From Edaphobacter acidisoli (GTDB lineage Bacteria; Acidobacteriota; Terriglobia; Terriglobales; Acidobacteriaceae): a DNA stretch of 64,000 nucleotides. The stretch is from assembly GCF_014642855.1 (NCBI RefSeq), contig NZ_BMJB01000004.1, positions 1 to 64,000 on the forward strand, given 5' to 3'. Below the pieces are notes generated by a model that had not been told where the DNA came from, did not search any database, and saw nothing but the letters and a program-made list of their open reading frames with translations. Below are positions 50,474-59,708 of the stretch, piece after piece (position 1 is the stretch's first letter; the number at the start of each line of letters is the position of its first letter). The translations under genes and the position numbers were made by a program.

Positions 50474-51345
50474 AGGGAATTATTCTGGCTGGTGGTTCGG
50501 GGACGCGGCTGCATCCGGCGACGCGGGCGGTGTCGAAGCAACTGCTGCCGGTGTATGACAAGCCGATGATCTACTATCCGCTGTCGGTGCTGATGCTGGC
50601 GGGGATTCGGGAGATCCTGATCATCTCGACGCCGGAGGACACGCCGCGCTTCAGCCAACTGATGGGTTCGGGAGAGCAGTGGGGGATTCGGCTGGAGTAT
50701 GCGGTGCAGCCTTCGCCGGATGGGTTGGCGCAGGCGTTTCTGATTGGCAGGGAGTTTCTGGCAGGCGATGGGTGCTGCCTGGTGCTGGGCGACAACATCT
50801 TCTATGGCCACGATCTTGCTCCAATGCTGCGCGAGGCTGCGGCGGGGCGGGCAGGAGCGACGGTGTTTGCTTATCCTGTGCTCGATCCGGAGCGGTATGG
50901 TGTGGTGGAGTTCGACGCGGAGAAGCGTGCGATTTCGATTGAAGAGAAGCCCGCGAAGCCGAAGTCGCGCTATGCGGTCACGGGGCTTTATTTCTACGAC
51001 AACCAGGTGGTGAGTGTGGCGGAGGGGTTGAAGCCTTCGCCGCGCGGCGAGTTGGAAATTACGGATGTAAACCGCTGGTATCTGGAGCTGGGGCAGTTGC
51101 GGGCGCAGTTGCTGGGGCGCGGTATGGCGTGGCTTGATACTGGCACGCATGACTCGCTGCTGGAGGCTTCGACGTTTATCCAGACCATCGAGAAACGGCA
51201 GGGGCTGAAGGTCTCGTGCCCTGAGGAGATTGCATACCGGCTTGGTTACATCGACGCTGGGCAGTTGCGGGCGATGGCGGAAAAGATTCAGAAGAATGGC
51301 TACGGGCAGTATCTGCTGCGGCTGCTGGAAGAGACGGTGTTTTAG
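50470..51345 (+). CDS. rfbA: Glucose-1-phosphate thymidylyltransferase RfbA
   Basis: A 291-residue nucleotidyltransferase that makes dTDP-glucose from dTTP and glucose-1-phosphate, the first step of the rhamnose pathway. The signature [20 protein letters not shown] is at about 8-27, with [12 protein letters not shown] and YFYDNQV following. The ATG overlaps the rfbB stop by ATGA, and the protein aligns from residue 1. The next gene follows without spacing. The product normally feeds back as allosteric inhibitor in this family. Confidence 0.96.
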   Translation: MKGIILAGGSGTRLHPATRAVSKQLLPVYDKPMIYYPLSVLMLAGIREILIISTPEDTPRFSQLMGSGEQWGIRLEYAVQPSPDGLAQAFLIGREFLAGDGCCLVLGDNIFYGHDLAPMLREAAAGRAGATVFAYPVLDPERYGVVEFDAEKRAISIEEKPAKPKSRYAVTGLYFYDNQVVSVAEGLKPSPRGELEITDVNRWYLELGQLRAQLLGRGMAWLDTGTHDSLLEASTFIQTIEKRQGLKVSCPEEIAYRLGYIDAGQLRAMAEKIQKNGYGQYLLRLLEETVF

Positions 51346-52257
51346 ATGGCGGCTGCGGCGCCCGAGGCGAAGATACTGCTGACTGGTTCGACGGGGCAGG
51401 TAGGCGGCGAACTGCTTCCGCGGCTTTCAAAGTTCGGCGAGGTGGTTGCGCCGGGGCGCGATGCGATGGATCTGGCGAATGTGGCTTCGGTGCGCGAGGT
51501 GATTCGCGCGGTGCGTCCGCGGTGGATTGTGAATCCGGCTGCTTATACTGCGGTGGACAAGGCGGAGAGTGAACCGGAACTGGCCTATGCGATCAATCGT
51601 GATGCTGTGCGCGTGATGGGTGAAGAGGCGCGGGCGATTGGCGCGGGCGTGATTCATTTTTCGACCGACTATGTTTTTGATGGTGCGGGCGATCGGCCTT
51701 ATGTTGAGACGGATGCTACGAATCCGGTGAGTGTGTATGGAGCGAGTAAGCTGGCGGGCGAGCGGGCGTTGGCAGAGAGCGGCGCGGGGCACCTGATCTT
51801 TCGCACGAGTTGGGTGTATGGTGCGCGGGGGAAGAATTTTCTGCTGACGATTCTGCGGCTGGCGCGTGAGCGTGAGGTGGTGCGCGTGGTTGCTGATCAG
51901 CACGGTGCGCCGACGTGGAGCCGCGATCTTGCCGTGATGACGGCGCACGCGATGTCTCAGTGCGAGGCCATTGGTGATGTCGCTGATGTGTTGGTGCAGC
52001 TCGGCGGGGTTTATCACACGACATCTTCGGGCGAGACGACATGGCATGGATTTGCTACGGAGGCGGTACGGCTTGTCCGTGAGCGCGAGCCTGAAGTGAA
52101 GCTTGCAGACCTCGAGGCCATTACGACGGCGGAGTATCCTACCCCGGCGCGACGGCCGGCCAACTCGCGGATGAATACAAGCAAGCTTGCGTCATGCTTT
52201 GGCTGGAGGATGGCGGACTGGCGCGAGTCGCTCAGGAAAGTGGTGGCGGAGCTATGA
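51346..52257 (+). CDS. rfbD: dTDP-4-dehydrorhamnose reductase RfbD
   Basis: A 303-residue NAD(P)H-dependent reductase, last step of dTDP-L-rhamnose synthesis. The coenzyme site is LTGSTGQVGGELLP (about 13-26). VNPAAYTAVDKAESE, STDYVFDGA and VYGASKLAGE (with Tyr and Lys catalytic residues) are family motifs, and RTSWVYG lies downstream. The ATG starts directly after the rfbA stop codon. It overlaps the next gene by four bases. rfbC, the step between RfbB and RfbD, is absent from this operon and lies nearby on the other strand. Confidence 0.95.
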   Translation: MAAAAPEAKILLTGSTGQVGGELLPRLSKFGEVVAPGRDAMDLANVASVREVIRAVRPRWIVNPAAYTAVDKAESEPELAYAINRDAVRVMGEEARAIGAGVIHFSTDYVFDGAGDRPYVETDATNPVSVYGASKLAGERALAESGAGHLIFRTSWVYGARGKNFLLTILRLAREREVVRVVADQHGAPTWSRDLAVMTAHAMSQCEAIGDVADVLVQLGGVYHTTSSGETTWHGFATEAVRLVREREPEVKLADLEAITTAEYPTPARRPANSRMNTSKLASCFGWRMADWRESLRKVVAEL

Positions 52258-52811
52258 GCGGGCGTGCGCTGTTTCTCGATCGTGATGGCGTGGTGAACGT
52301 GGAGGTGGGGTATCTGCACCGCGTCGAAGACGTGCGGTTTGTCGATGGCATCTTTTCGCTTTGCCGCACGGCCCGGAGGCTGGGTTACCGGTTGATTGTT
52401 GTGACGAATCAGGCTGGGATTGCGCGTGGCTATTACACCGAAGAGGACTTTGAGCGGTTGATGGCGTGGATGCGCGAGGCGCTTCGCGCAGAGGACGTGG
52501 AGTTGGATGCGGTCTACTATTGCCCGTTTCACCCGGAGCATGGCATTGGCAGATACAAGCGCGAGCACGAGGACCGCAAGCCTGGGACTGGGATGCTGCT
52601 GCGCGGCGCGAGCGAGCTGGGCGTCTCGCTGGAGGAGTCGGTGCTGGTGGGCGACCGATGCAGTGACATTGCGGCAGCCAATGCGGCTGGACTGCGGCAG
52701 GCGTTCTTCGTGCGGGGCACGGAGACGGCTGAGTGTGCAGGGAGTTGCATCGAGGTGGACTCGCTGGCCGAGGTGGAACGGTGGTTGATGCAGGAGCCTG
52801 TCGGCAAGTAG
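52254..52811 (+). CDS. GmhB-like HAD phosphatase
   Basis: A 185-residue HAD-superfamily phosphatase most like D,D-heptose-1,7-bisphosphate 7-phosphatase, which acts in ADP- or GDP-heptose synthesis. The catalytic pair is D9 and D11 in FLDRDGVVN. VTNQAGIARG is motif 2 with its Thr, and HEDRKPG and VGDRCSDIAAANAAG complete the site. The zinc loop is altered: C90, H93 and H96 remain, but the CxC before RKP is replaced by H105-E-D107. ATGA overlap with rfbD shows coupling. It suggests heptose-containing surface glycan; the other heptose genes are not in the window. Confidence 0.85.
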   Translation: MSGRALFLDRDGVVNVEVGYLHRVEDVRFVDGIFSLCRTARRLGYRLIVVTNQAGIARGYYTEEDFERLMAWMREALRAEDVELDAVYYCPFHPEHGIGRYKREHEDRKPGTGMLLRGASELGVSLEESVLVGDRCSDIAAANAAGLRQAFFVRGTETAECAGSCIEVDSLAEVERWLMQEPVGK

Positions 52812-52858
52812 GCAGTGATTTGCATAGAAGCCTTCAGGCGAAATGTGCTGGAGTGGTT

Positions 52859-53431
52859 TTACTCTGCCGGGGGAAGCTCGGCTGTAGCGAAGGAAGAGCC
52901 TTGCGCATCTTTGGTGCTGACGATGAGCGCGCTTCCATGGAGAGCATCGAGCGGCCAGCCGATGTTGAGCGTGGGGTCGTTCCAGAGGATGGTGCGTTCG
53001 CCTTCCGGATAATAAGGATTCGTGGTTTTGTAGAGGACTTCAGCAGATTCAGACAACACAAGGAAGCCGTGGGCGAAGCCTTCGGGAATCCAAAGCATCT
53101 GTAGCTCGCCGGTGGAGGTCAGTGGTTTGAGGTGAAAGCCGGCCCATTTGCCGAAATCGGGAGAGTTTGGCCGGAGATCGACGGCGACGTCCCAGATGTG
53201 ACCGGAGAGAACGCGCACGAGCTTGCCCTGGGGCTTTACTAATTGGTAATGAAGGCCTCGGAGAACCCCTTGGGAGGAATAGGATTGATTGTCCTGAATG
53301 AAGCCGGAGGGTAGTCCGATGGCAGCAAAAGTTGACTGGTTGAATACTTCTGTAAACCAGCCGCGACTATCTTTGTAAATTTGGGGTTGAACCAGTTTAA
53401 CTTGGGATAGCGGGGTATCGAGGAGTCGCAT
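52859..53431 (-). CDS. rfbC: dTDP-4-dehydrorhamnose 3,5-epimerase RfbC
   Basis: A 190-residue cupin-like epimerase converting dTDP-4-keto-6-deoxyglucose to dTDP-4-keto-L-rhamnose. Motifs are DSRGWFTEVFNQ, GVLRGLHYQ (with the catalytic His), VAVDLRPNSPDFGKW and IPEGFAHGFLVLSE. The start is set at ATG 53431 from homology; ATG 53461 would add 10 residues, and the upstream frame has no support. It converges on the gmhB-like gene, with 47 bases between stops, and is not in the rfbBAD operon although it supplies the missing step. Confidence 0.94.
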   Translation of the reverse strand: MRLLDTPLSQVKLVQPQIYKDSRGWFTEVFNQSTFAAIGLPSGFIQDNQSYSSQGVLRGLHYQLVKPQGKLVRVLSGHIWDVAVDLRPNSPDFGKWAGFHLKPLTSTGELQMLWIPEGFAHGFLVLSESAEVLYKTTNPYYPEGERTILWNDPTLNIGWPLDALHGSALIVSTKDAQGSSFATAELPPAE

Positions 53432-53812
53432 TTGGGCAGTGTATCGCGATTGAACTTCCATGAAAGTTGTACTTGGAATGACTTCAAATCGGGACAAAAT
53501 GAAGATAATTTTGTGATTTGGCACAGTTGGCCGAAGAAGTAATTTAGTAGACTGAAGAAACTGTAGTACGCGACTGGATTTTCTTCCCAGGTTGTCGATG
53601 AACTTATAGGAGCCGGCCCAAGCGAGAGGCAGGCGTGTTGAGCAGAGAAGGTTACGCAGTACAAGACGGAAGAAAAGCAAGACGCGGCGTTCCGGCATGG
53701 AACGGGTACGAATACATCACACCGCGAAAGTTGAGTGAGCAGGTTTAACCGGTATGGCCGGCGTGACGCTGAATAAAGCGCACGTATAGCCATACAGACA
53801 CGGATTTAGATC
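53432..53812 (+). other. Gene-free 381-base region between rfbC and sugar transferase
   Basis: Divergent promoter region with more A+T than the neighbours and no supported gene. A short inverted repeat CAAAAT-n7-ATTTTG lies at 53495-53513. Start codons on both sides lack clear ribosome sites. Confidence 0.5.
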
Positions 53813-54550
53813 GTGACGGAATACCAATCTCCCCAGTCGCCAATAGCGACTATTGACGATTCCTACTCATACGCTCCGGCAGTGAGCCATACCGCCGGGC
53901 GCGTGCAGAGTGCGTCCGACAAGCCGGCGGAGCTTTTCCGGTACCGCGTTCTGAAGCGGTTCCTTGATGTTGCCCTGGTGATTACATTCTCTCCACTTAT
54001 CCTGCTGCTGGTCGCCGTGGTGGCCATGCTGGTGAAGATGAGCTCGGAGGGCCCGGTGTTTTATTCGCACCGGCGGATTGGCAGGGGCGGCACGTTCTTC
54101 TCGATGTGGAAGTTCCGCACGATGTGCGTGGACTCGGCGGGGCTGCTTGAGAAGTATCTGGAGCAGAATCCCGACGCTCGGACAGAGTGGAACAAGACGC
54201 ATAAGTTGCGCAATGACCCACGTGTGACAAAGATTGGTGCGTTTTTGCGTAGATACAGCCTGGATGAAGTGCCGCAGCTCTGGAATGTGTTTCGGGGCCA
54301 GATGAGCCTGGTGGGGCCGAGGCCGATCGTCGCAGCCGAGGTGGAGAAGTACGGCGATTGTTTTGAGTGCTATCGCAGGGTGGTTCCGGGCTTGACGGGG
54401 ATGTGGCAGGTCTCTGGGCGGAGCGAGCTCACCTATGGCGAGCGCGTGGCCCTGGACTGCAAGTACGTCGGGGACTGGTCGCTACGCAGGGACATGCTGA
54501 TTCTGATGAAGACCTTCTCCTCGGTTGTAAACCAGGACGGAGCCTTCTGA
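53813..54550 (+). CDS. Undecaprenyl-phosphate sugar phosphotransferase (initiating glycosyltransferase)
   Basis: A 245-residue polyprenyl-phosphate hexose-1-phosphate transferase. These start O-antigen, capsule or exopolysaccharide units by moving a sugar phosphate to the lipid carrier at the inner membrane. One hydrophobic segment (about 49-72, FLDVALVITFSPLILLLVAV) is followed by the catalytic domain: GRGGTFFSMWKFRTM, LRRYSLDEVPQLWNVFRGQM and SLVGPRPIV. It lacks the long multi-helix N-terminus of WbaP-type enzymes. The start is GTG 53813. Sugar specificity (glucose, galactose or other) cannot be read. Confidence 0.93.
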   Translation: MTEYQSPQSPIATIDDSYSYAPAVSHTAGRVQSASDKPAELFRYRVLKRFLDVALVITFSPLILLLVAVVAMLVKMSSEGPVFYSHRRIGRGGTFFSMWKFRTMCVDSAGLLEKYLEQNPDARTEWNKTHKLRNDPRVTKIGAFLRRYSLDEVPQLWNVFRGQMSLVGPRPIVAAEVEKYGDCFECYRRVVPGLTGMWQVSGRSELTYGERVALDCKYVGDWSLRRDMLILMKTFSSVVNQDGAF

Positions 54551-54642
54551 TCGCGGCGTAATCGTTCACAATAAGGTATGGTTTGTGTGCCGGCATGCTG
54601 AGTTGCATGCCGGACGCGTTTGTGGCCTGCATGGAGCGACCG

Positions 54643-54933
54643 ATGGAAGGTATTCGCGAGGTGTTGCGCAGCTCGCTGGGTCGGAGCCTTGAGGCGCTCA
54701 GCGAGGTGGACAGGCTGACAGCAGCCTGGATTGTGGCTAGCGGAAAGATGATGGCCGAGCGAGGGGTGGTCCTGGGCTATGCAGACGGAGTCTTGCGGCT
54801 GGGGGCTGTGGATGACGCGTGGATGCGTGAGATGATGAATATGAAGGAGCGGCTTGCAGTCGAGTTGACGCGGCTGGCGGGGGTTCCGGTGAAAGAGATT
54901 CGCGTTGAAATCACGAGGAAGAACAGGCGATGA
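54643..54933 (+). CDS. DciA-like DUF721 protein
   Basis: A 96-residue DUF721-type protein. DciA proteins bring the replicative helicase DnaB to DnaA/the origin in bacteria without DnaC or DnaI. IREVLRSSLGRSLEALSEVD and LRLGAVDDAWMREMMNMKER fit the family, with the C-terminal KEIRVEI. A GGAGCG site precedes ATG 54643. It overlaps gatC by four bases (ATGA), so a replication factor and a tRNA amidation factor are made from one message. It is a short member. Confidence 0.75.
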   Translation: MEGIREVLRSSLGRSLEALSEVDRLTAAWIVASGKMMAERGVVLGYADGVLRLGAVDDAWMREMMNMKERLAVELTRLAGVPVKEIRVEITRKNRR

Positions 54934-55256
54934 GTGAACTGTCCGGCGTGACGCTGGAAGAAGTGCGGCGGGTCGCGGAGTTGGCAAATCTTGAGCTGAC
55001 AGCGGAAGAAGAGCCGCGCATGCAGCGGGATTTGAGCGCGATTCTGGGATATATCGCACAGTTGAATGAGTTGAATACAAGCGGTGTCGAGCCGATGGCC
55101 CAGGTGAGCGAGATGCTTGGGGCGGGTCCGGATGCTGCCGGCGCTGCGCTGCGCGTGGACACCGTGCGGCCATGTCTGGATCGCGCCGCGGTGATGGCTG
55201 CCGCACCGGAGACGGACGGGCGGTTCTTCAAGGTCCCGAAGGTGATTGAAAGGTGA
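54930..55256 (+). CDS. gatC: Asp-tRNA(Asn)/Glu-tRNA(Gln) amidotransferase subunit C
   Basis: A 108-residue GatC, which stabilises GatA-GatB and bridges them in tRNA amidation. LEEVRRVAELANLELTAEEE and YIAQLNELNTSGVEPMAQVS are signatures, with the central helix and extended tail. It overlaps dciA-like and gatA at both ends with four-base overlaps, so it is firmly in an operon. gatB is not present in the window and must be elsewhere. Confidence 0.95.
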   Translation: MSELSGVTLEEVRRVAELANLELTAEEEPRMQRDLSAILGYIAQLNELNTSGVEPMAQVSEMLGAGPDAAGAALRVDTVRPCLDRAAVMAAAPETDGRFFKVPKVIER

Positions 55257-56710
55257 GTTCAGAGGCGGTGGAGATCAGGAACCTGACGATTGAAGGCGCG
55301 CGTGGAGCGGTTGCCGCAGGCAAGGTGACGGCAACGGCGCTGGCTGAGGTGCACTACGCGCGGATTGCAGCCGAGGATGGCGCGATCAATAGCTATCTGG
55401 CGTTGAGCCGCGAGCGCGCTCTTGCGCAGGCGGAGAAGATTGACCAGATGGTAGCTAAGGGTGAGCCGCTGCCTGTGCTGGCTGGAGTTCCAGTGGGCAT
55501 CAAGGATGTATTGACCATGCAGGGGGCGCCGGCGACTGCTGGGTCGCTGATTTTGAAGGGTTACAGGCCGCCTTACGATGCGACGGCGGTGAAGCGGCTG
55601 GAAGCTGCGGGTGCCGTGCTGCTGGGCAAGCTGAACTGCGATGAATTTGCCATGGGAAGCTCGAATGAGAATTCAGCCTATGGCAGTGTGAAGAATCCGC
55701 GCGCGCTGGACCGCGTGCCGGGAGGCTCAAGTGGCGGCAGTGCTGCGGCAGTGGCGGCTGACTTTGCAGTGGCGACGCTGGGCACGGATACGGGCGGTTC
55801 GATTCGCCAGCCTGCGGCTTTTTGCGGAGTGGTGGGCGTGCTGCCAACGTATGGGCGTGTCAGCCGGTATGGACTGATTGCGTTCGCCTCGTCGCTGGAC
55901 CGCGTGGGGCCTTTTGCGAAGAATGTGCGGGATGCTGCTGCTTTGTTGCAGGTGCTGGCCGGACATGACGAGATGGATGCCACCTCGTCGGACCGTCCTG
56001 TGGCGGACTATGCAGCTGAGCTGCAAAAGCCGGTTGAGGGCCTGCGCGTTGGCGTTCCTGAGGAGTACTTTGGCGAAGGGCTGGACCCGGAGATTCGAGC
56101 GGCGATTGAAGGTGTGCTGGCTGGGTTGAAGGCTGCAGGGTGCGTGATCAAGCCGGTGAGTCTGCCGCACACGAAATACGCGGTGCCGACCTACTACGTG
56201 ATTGCGACGGCGGAGGCATCGTCGAACCTTTCACGGTTCGACGGCGTGCGCTATGGCCTGCGTGACGCGGAGGCGAAGACGCTTGCAGCGATGTTCCGCA
56301 AGACGCGCGATGCCGGCTTTGGAGCCGAGGTGAAGCGCCGTATTCTACTGGGGACCTATGCGCTCTCTGCCGGATACTACGACGCCTACTATCGCAAGGC
56401 GCAGCAGGTACGGGCGTTGCTGACGAAGGATTTTCTTGCGGCTTTCCATGATGTTGACGTGCTGGTTGCACCGGTCACACCTACGCCTGCGTTCAAGCTG
56501 GGCGAGAAGACCGATGACCCGGTGAAGATGTACCTGGAGGACATCTATTCCGTAGCGGCCAGCCTGGCAGGTATCTGCGGTATCAGCGTGCCATGTGGTG
56601 AAACTAAGGTTGGGTTGCCGATCGGGGTACAGGTGATGGGACGCCACTTTGACGAAGCGACCATGTTGCGTGTGGCGCAGGCAGTGGAGACGGGTCAGGG
56701 TAAGGCTTGA
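55253..56710 (+). CDS. gatA: Asp-tRNA(Asn)/Glu-tRNA(Gln) amidotransferase subunit A
   Basis: A 485-residue amidase-signature enzyme releasing ammonia from glutamine for amidation of mischarged Glu-tRNA(Gln) or Asp-tRNA(Asn). The Ser-cisSer-Lys triad is K84 (VGIKDVLT), S159 (GGSSGGSA) and S183 (GTDTGGSIRQPA), with spacing identical to known members (75 and 24). The GTG start overlaps the gatC stop. The presence of GatCA shows that the organism uses the indirect pathway for Gln- or Asn-tRNA. Confidence 0.96.
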   Translation: MSSEAVEIRNLTIEGARGAVAAGKVTATALAEVHYARIAAEDGAINSYLALSRERALAQAEKIDQMVAKGEPLPVLAGVPVGIKDVLTMQGAPATAGSLILKGYRPPYDATAVKRLEAAGAVLLGKLNCDEFAMGSSNENSAYGSVKNPRALDRVPGGSSGGSAAAVAADFAVATLGTDTGGSIRQPAAFCGVVGVLPTYGRVSRYGLIAFASSLDRVGPFAKNVRDAAALLQVLAGHDEMDATSSDRPVADYAAELQKPVEGLRVGVPEEYFGEGLDPEIRAAIEGVLAGLKAAGCVIKPVSLPHTKYAVPTYYVIATAEASSNLSRFDGVRYGLRDAEAKTLAAMFRKTRDAGFGAEVKRRILLGTYALSAGYYDAYYRKAQQVRALLTKDFLAAFHDVDVLVAPVTPTPAFKLGEKTDDPVKMYLEDIYSVAASLAGICGISVPCGETKVGLPIGVQVMGRHFDEATMLRVAQAVETGQGKA

Positions 56711-56717
56711 GTTGAGG

Positions 56718-56731
56718 GCGGCCTTTGCCGC
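56718..56731 (+). terminator. Small hairpin after gatA
   Basis: GCGGC-CTTT-GCCGC with a following ACTTTG, 8 bases after the gatA stop. It is short and weakly supported. Confidence 0.35.
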
Positions 56732-56918
56732 ACTTTGAGTTAACGAAGCGGGCAATAGCATCTCATCGCGTTCTCTTATGGACCGGGATTCGGGTATGCT
56801 GAGTTCACGATTTCAATGCATTTCTGGTTGTAGCAAGGCTGCGCCAGCGTGTTCACCAAGGCAGTCCTGTGCATGGAGTGTGCCAGCGCTGCGGGAAGAT
56901 TGAAGAGGACCGGAGCGA

Positions 56919-59708
56919 ATGCAGTTCAGTAACTCGGCCAGAGCTTTCAGACTCGGGTTTGCGCTATGCCTCGCCGTGTTGGGCGGGTGCGTGGTGTTTG
57001 GGCAGCAATTCTCTCAGTACGATCAGGTCCTCTCGCCTTCGAGTAATAACGACCAATTGCCGTGCGGTGCGGATGACCCGACCTGCCAGCAGGCCGGCCA
57101 GGCCGGCCGGACTCCTGCGGTGTCGGTGCCGCAGCAGTCGGTGAAGGGCGTGGTTATTCCTGGCCAGGAGCAGCAGAACAATCAGAATAATACGCAGCAG
57201 AACACGGAGCAGAATGGCAATCGGCTGGTGCAACGGAAGCCTCTTCCGCTGGATGCGCCAACTGAGTTTCAGCAGGTGGTCGCCAATTCGATCGGGAAGA
57301 TGCTGCCGATCTACGGAGCCAGCCTGTTTCGGACCCCGCCTTCGACCTTCGCCCCGGTGAATTCAGCGCCGGTGACGCCTGATTATCTTATTGGGCCAGG
57401 CGACCAGTTGCTGGTGCAGGTGTGGGGGCAGGTTACGCTCGATGGCCGCTATATGGTCGATCGTTCGGGAACGATCTACATTCCCCAGGTTGGGACGCTG
57501 CATGTTGCGGGGCTGACGTATGCGCAGTTGCACGATTATCTGAAGGCGCAGTTCGGAAGAATCTTTCGCAACTTCGACCTGAGCGTGAGCATGGGGCAGT
57601 TGCGCTCCATTCAGGTGTTTGTCGTAGGACAGGCGCGGCAGCCAGGGAGCTATACGATCAGCGCGCTGAGCACTTTGACGAATGCCATCTTCGCCACCGG
57701 AGGGCCGAGCCCTGCGGGCAGTTTGCGGCACATTGTGCTGAAGCGCGAAGGCAAGGTGATCGTTGATTTTGATATGTACGATCTGCTGGAGCGCGGTGAC
57801 AAATCGCAGGACGTGCGGTTGCTGCCTGGCGACGTGATTTATATTCCTCCGGTGGGCCCGCAGGTGGCTGTGGCGGGCAGCGTGAATGTCCCCGCAATTT
57901 ATGAGTTGAAGTCGGATAAGACAACCGTCGGCGATGTGCTGGGGCTTGCAGCAGGCCTGACGAGCACGGCTTCGGGCAAAGAGGTCCGCCTGGAGCGAAT
58001 CGACGAAGGCCATAACCGCAGCATTATGGAGTTGTCGCTGGATGCACAGGGGCAGTCGACTGCGCTGCGCAATGGCGATTTGCTGGAAGTGACTGCGATG
58101 GTCGACCAGTATAAGGACGCGGTCACCCTACGAGGGAATGTTGCTAATCCGGGACGCTATATGTGGCGCCCTGGGATGCGCGTGCTGGATCTGATTCCTA
58201 ATAAAGAAGCATTGATTACACGCGACTACTGGCTGAGGCAGAGCCAACTGGGACAGCCCACGCTGACGTATGTTCCTACCTGCGCTCCGCAGACGGTTTA
58301 TGGGCTTCCCAGTCTTCGCTATGGTATCTCTCCGGGTGATGAGGGAGAGCATCCGAACTGGAGGTATTCGTCCGTCAGAAAAAATCCATATCTCGTGGGC
58401 ATGCCGTTTGGCAGCCCTGAGGGGGCTACTGACGGGGTGCCGGGCCTGGACCAGTATGGACAGCCGACCAGCGATGGTGGCCTGAACTGTGTGACGATTC
58501 CCGGATCCGAAACATCGGCGACCGGGATGAACGATATCTATACCCCACCGCCCAACCAGCAAACAACTGCTCCGAATGGCAATAACAATACTGATAACTC
58601 GGCTAACGGATCTGACCAAGAAAACGGTGGCATGTCCACTTCAGCCCATTCAGCAAATGCAACCAGTTCTGCTCAAGCCACGGTAGGTACGGATAACTCA
58701 AGCTCCTTTGCCAGCCAGTTCAAGCCGCGTAACGAGGTCAAACTGACTGAGCCGGATATCGACTGGAGTTATGCGGTCATTGAGCGTCAGAACAAAGAGA
58801 ACCTGACCACTGTCCTGTTGCCCTTCAATTTAGGCAAAGCAGTGCTCGATGGCGATGCGTCGCAAAACCTTGAGCTGATACCAGGCGACGTTGTGACGAT
58901 CTTCTCGAAGTCCGACTTGCGTGTCCCACAGGAGCAGCGCACGCGTTTTGTCAGGTTGGAAGGTGAGTTTGAATCATCCGGCGTGTACAGTGTGAAGCCG
59001 GGTGAGACGCTGCGCGAACTGGTCCAGCGGGCGGGAGGGCTTACTCCTGATGCCTACCTGTATGGGTCTGAATTTACGCGCGAGTCGGAGCGGCGCGTGC
59101 AACAGCAGCGACTGAATCAATACGTCAATCAGATCGCGCTTCAGGTGAGCACAGCCGCGATCAATAGCGCCAACAGCGCTATCAGCGCGCAGGACAGCGC
59201 AGCGCTGGCCGCAGCACAGCAGCAGAACCGGAATGTGGTCAATAGCTTGCGCCAGGCCAAGGCGACCGGCCGTATCGTGCTCAATCTTGCGCCTGGCAGT
59301 CGCACAGTTGCCGACCTTCCCGACTTGCCGCTCGAAGATGGCGATCAGTTTGTAGTGCCGCACATCCCATCAACGGTTAGTGTTGAAGGCGCGGTCTATA
59401 ACGCAAATTCGTTCGTCTATGATCCGGCAAAGCGGCTCGGCGACTATGTGCATCTTGCCGGAGGTGCGAACCGTGACGCTGACAAGAGCCGGGCTTTTGT
59501 TATCCGAGCTAGTGGCGCCGTAGTCAGCAGCCAGTACAGCTCATCGCTTCGCGGTCATAGCTTCGATTCGCTCCGGCTTTATCCGGGTGACACAGTTGTG
59601 ATTCCACTGAATCTTAACAAGGGCAAGTCGTTGCGCCTGATCGTAGATCTTTCACAGATTGTTGGCCAGCTTGGAATCGCTATAGCGGCGGCGAATGTGG
59701 TGTTCTAA
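56919..59708 (+). CDS. SLBB-domain polysaccharide export protein (Wza-like), long form
   Basis: A 929-residue protein related to outer-membrane polysaccharide exporters, which are usually about 380 residues. It has a signal peptide (about 1-27, LCLAVLGGCVVFGQ) and a Gln/Asn-rich stretch near 85-100. The export domain is about 148-225 (YLIGPGDQLLVQVWGQV), followed by SLBB repeats (VFVVGQARQPGSYTISAL, VAVAGSVNVPAIYELKS and others). A Asn/Ser-rich low-complexity linker spans about 541-606, and further SLBB domains and VSVEGAVYNANSFVYDPAKR lie beyond it. This resembles large capsule/exopolysaccharide exporters. It is convergent with the Wzz-like gene. Confidence 0.88.
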   Translation: MQFSNSARAFRLGFALCLAVLGGCVVFGQQFSQYDQVLSPSSNNDQLPCGADDPTCQQAGQAGRTPAVSVPQQSVKGVVIPGQEQQNNQNNTQQNTEQNGNRLVQRKPLPLDAPTEFQQVVANSIGKMLPIYGASLFRTPPSTFAPVNSAPVTPDYLIGPGDQLLVQVWGQVTLDGRYMVDRSGTIYIPQVGTLHVAGLTYAQLHDYLKAQFGRIFRNFDLSVSMGQLRSIQVFVVGQARQPGSYTISALSTLTNAIFATGGPSPAGSLRHIVLKREGKVIVDFDMYDLLERGDKSQDVRLLPGDVIYIPPVGPQVAVAGSVNVPAIYELKSDKTTVGDVLGLAAGLTSTASGKEVRLERIDEGHNRSIMELSLDAQGQSTALRNGDLLEVTAMVDQYKDAVTLRGNVANPGRYMWRPGMRVLDLIPNKEALITRDYWLRQSQLGQPTLTYVPTCAPQTVYGLPSLRYGISPGDEGEHPNWRYSSVRKNPYLVGMPFGSPEGATDGVPGLDQYGQPTSDGGLNCVTIPGSETSATGMNDIYTPPPNQQTTAPNGNNNTDNSANGSDQENGGMSTSAHSANATSSAQATVGTDNSSSFASQFKPRNEVKLTEPDIDWSYAVIERQNKENLTTVLLPFNLGKAVLDGDASQNLELIPGDVVTIFSKSDLRVPQEQRTRFVRLEGEFESSGVYSVKPGETLRELVQRAGGLTPDAYLYGSEFTRESERRVQQQRLNQYVNQIALQVSTAAINSANSAISAQDSAALAAAQQQNRNVVNSLRQAKATGRIVLNLAPGSRTVADLPDLPLEDGDQFVVPHIPSTVSVEGAVYNANSFVYDPAKRLGDYVHLAGGANRDADKSRAFVIRASGAVVSSQYSSSLRGHSFDSLRLYPGDTVVIPLNLNKGKSLRLIVDLSQIVGQLGIAIAAANVVF

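Noticed and set aside
53239-53793. Minus-strand frame of 184 codons upstream of rfbC
   Set aside because: Runs out of frame over rfbC and then through the divergent promoter region; no family or ribosome site.
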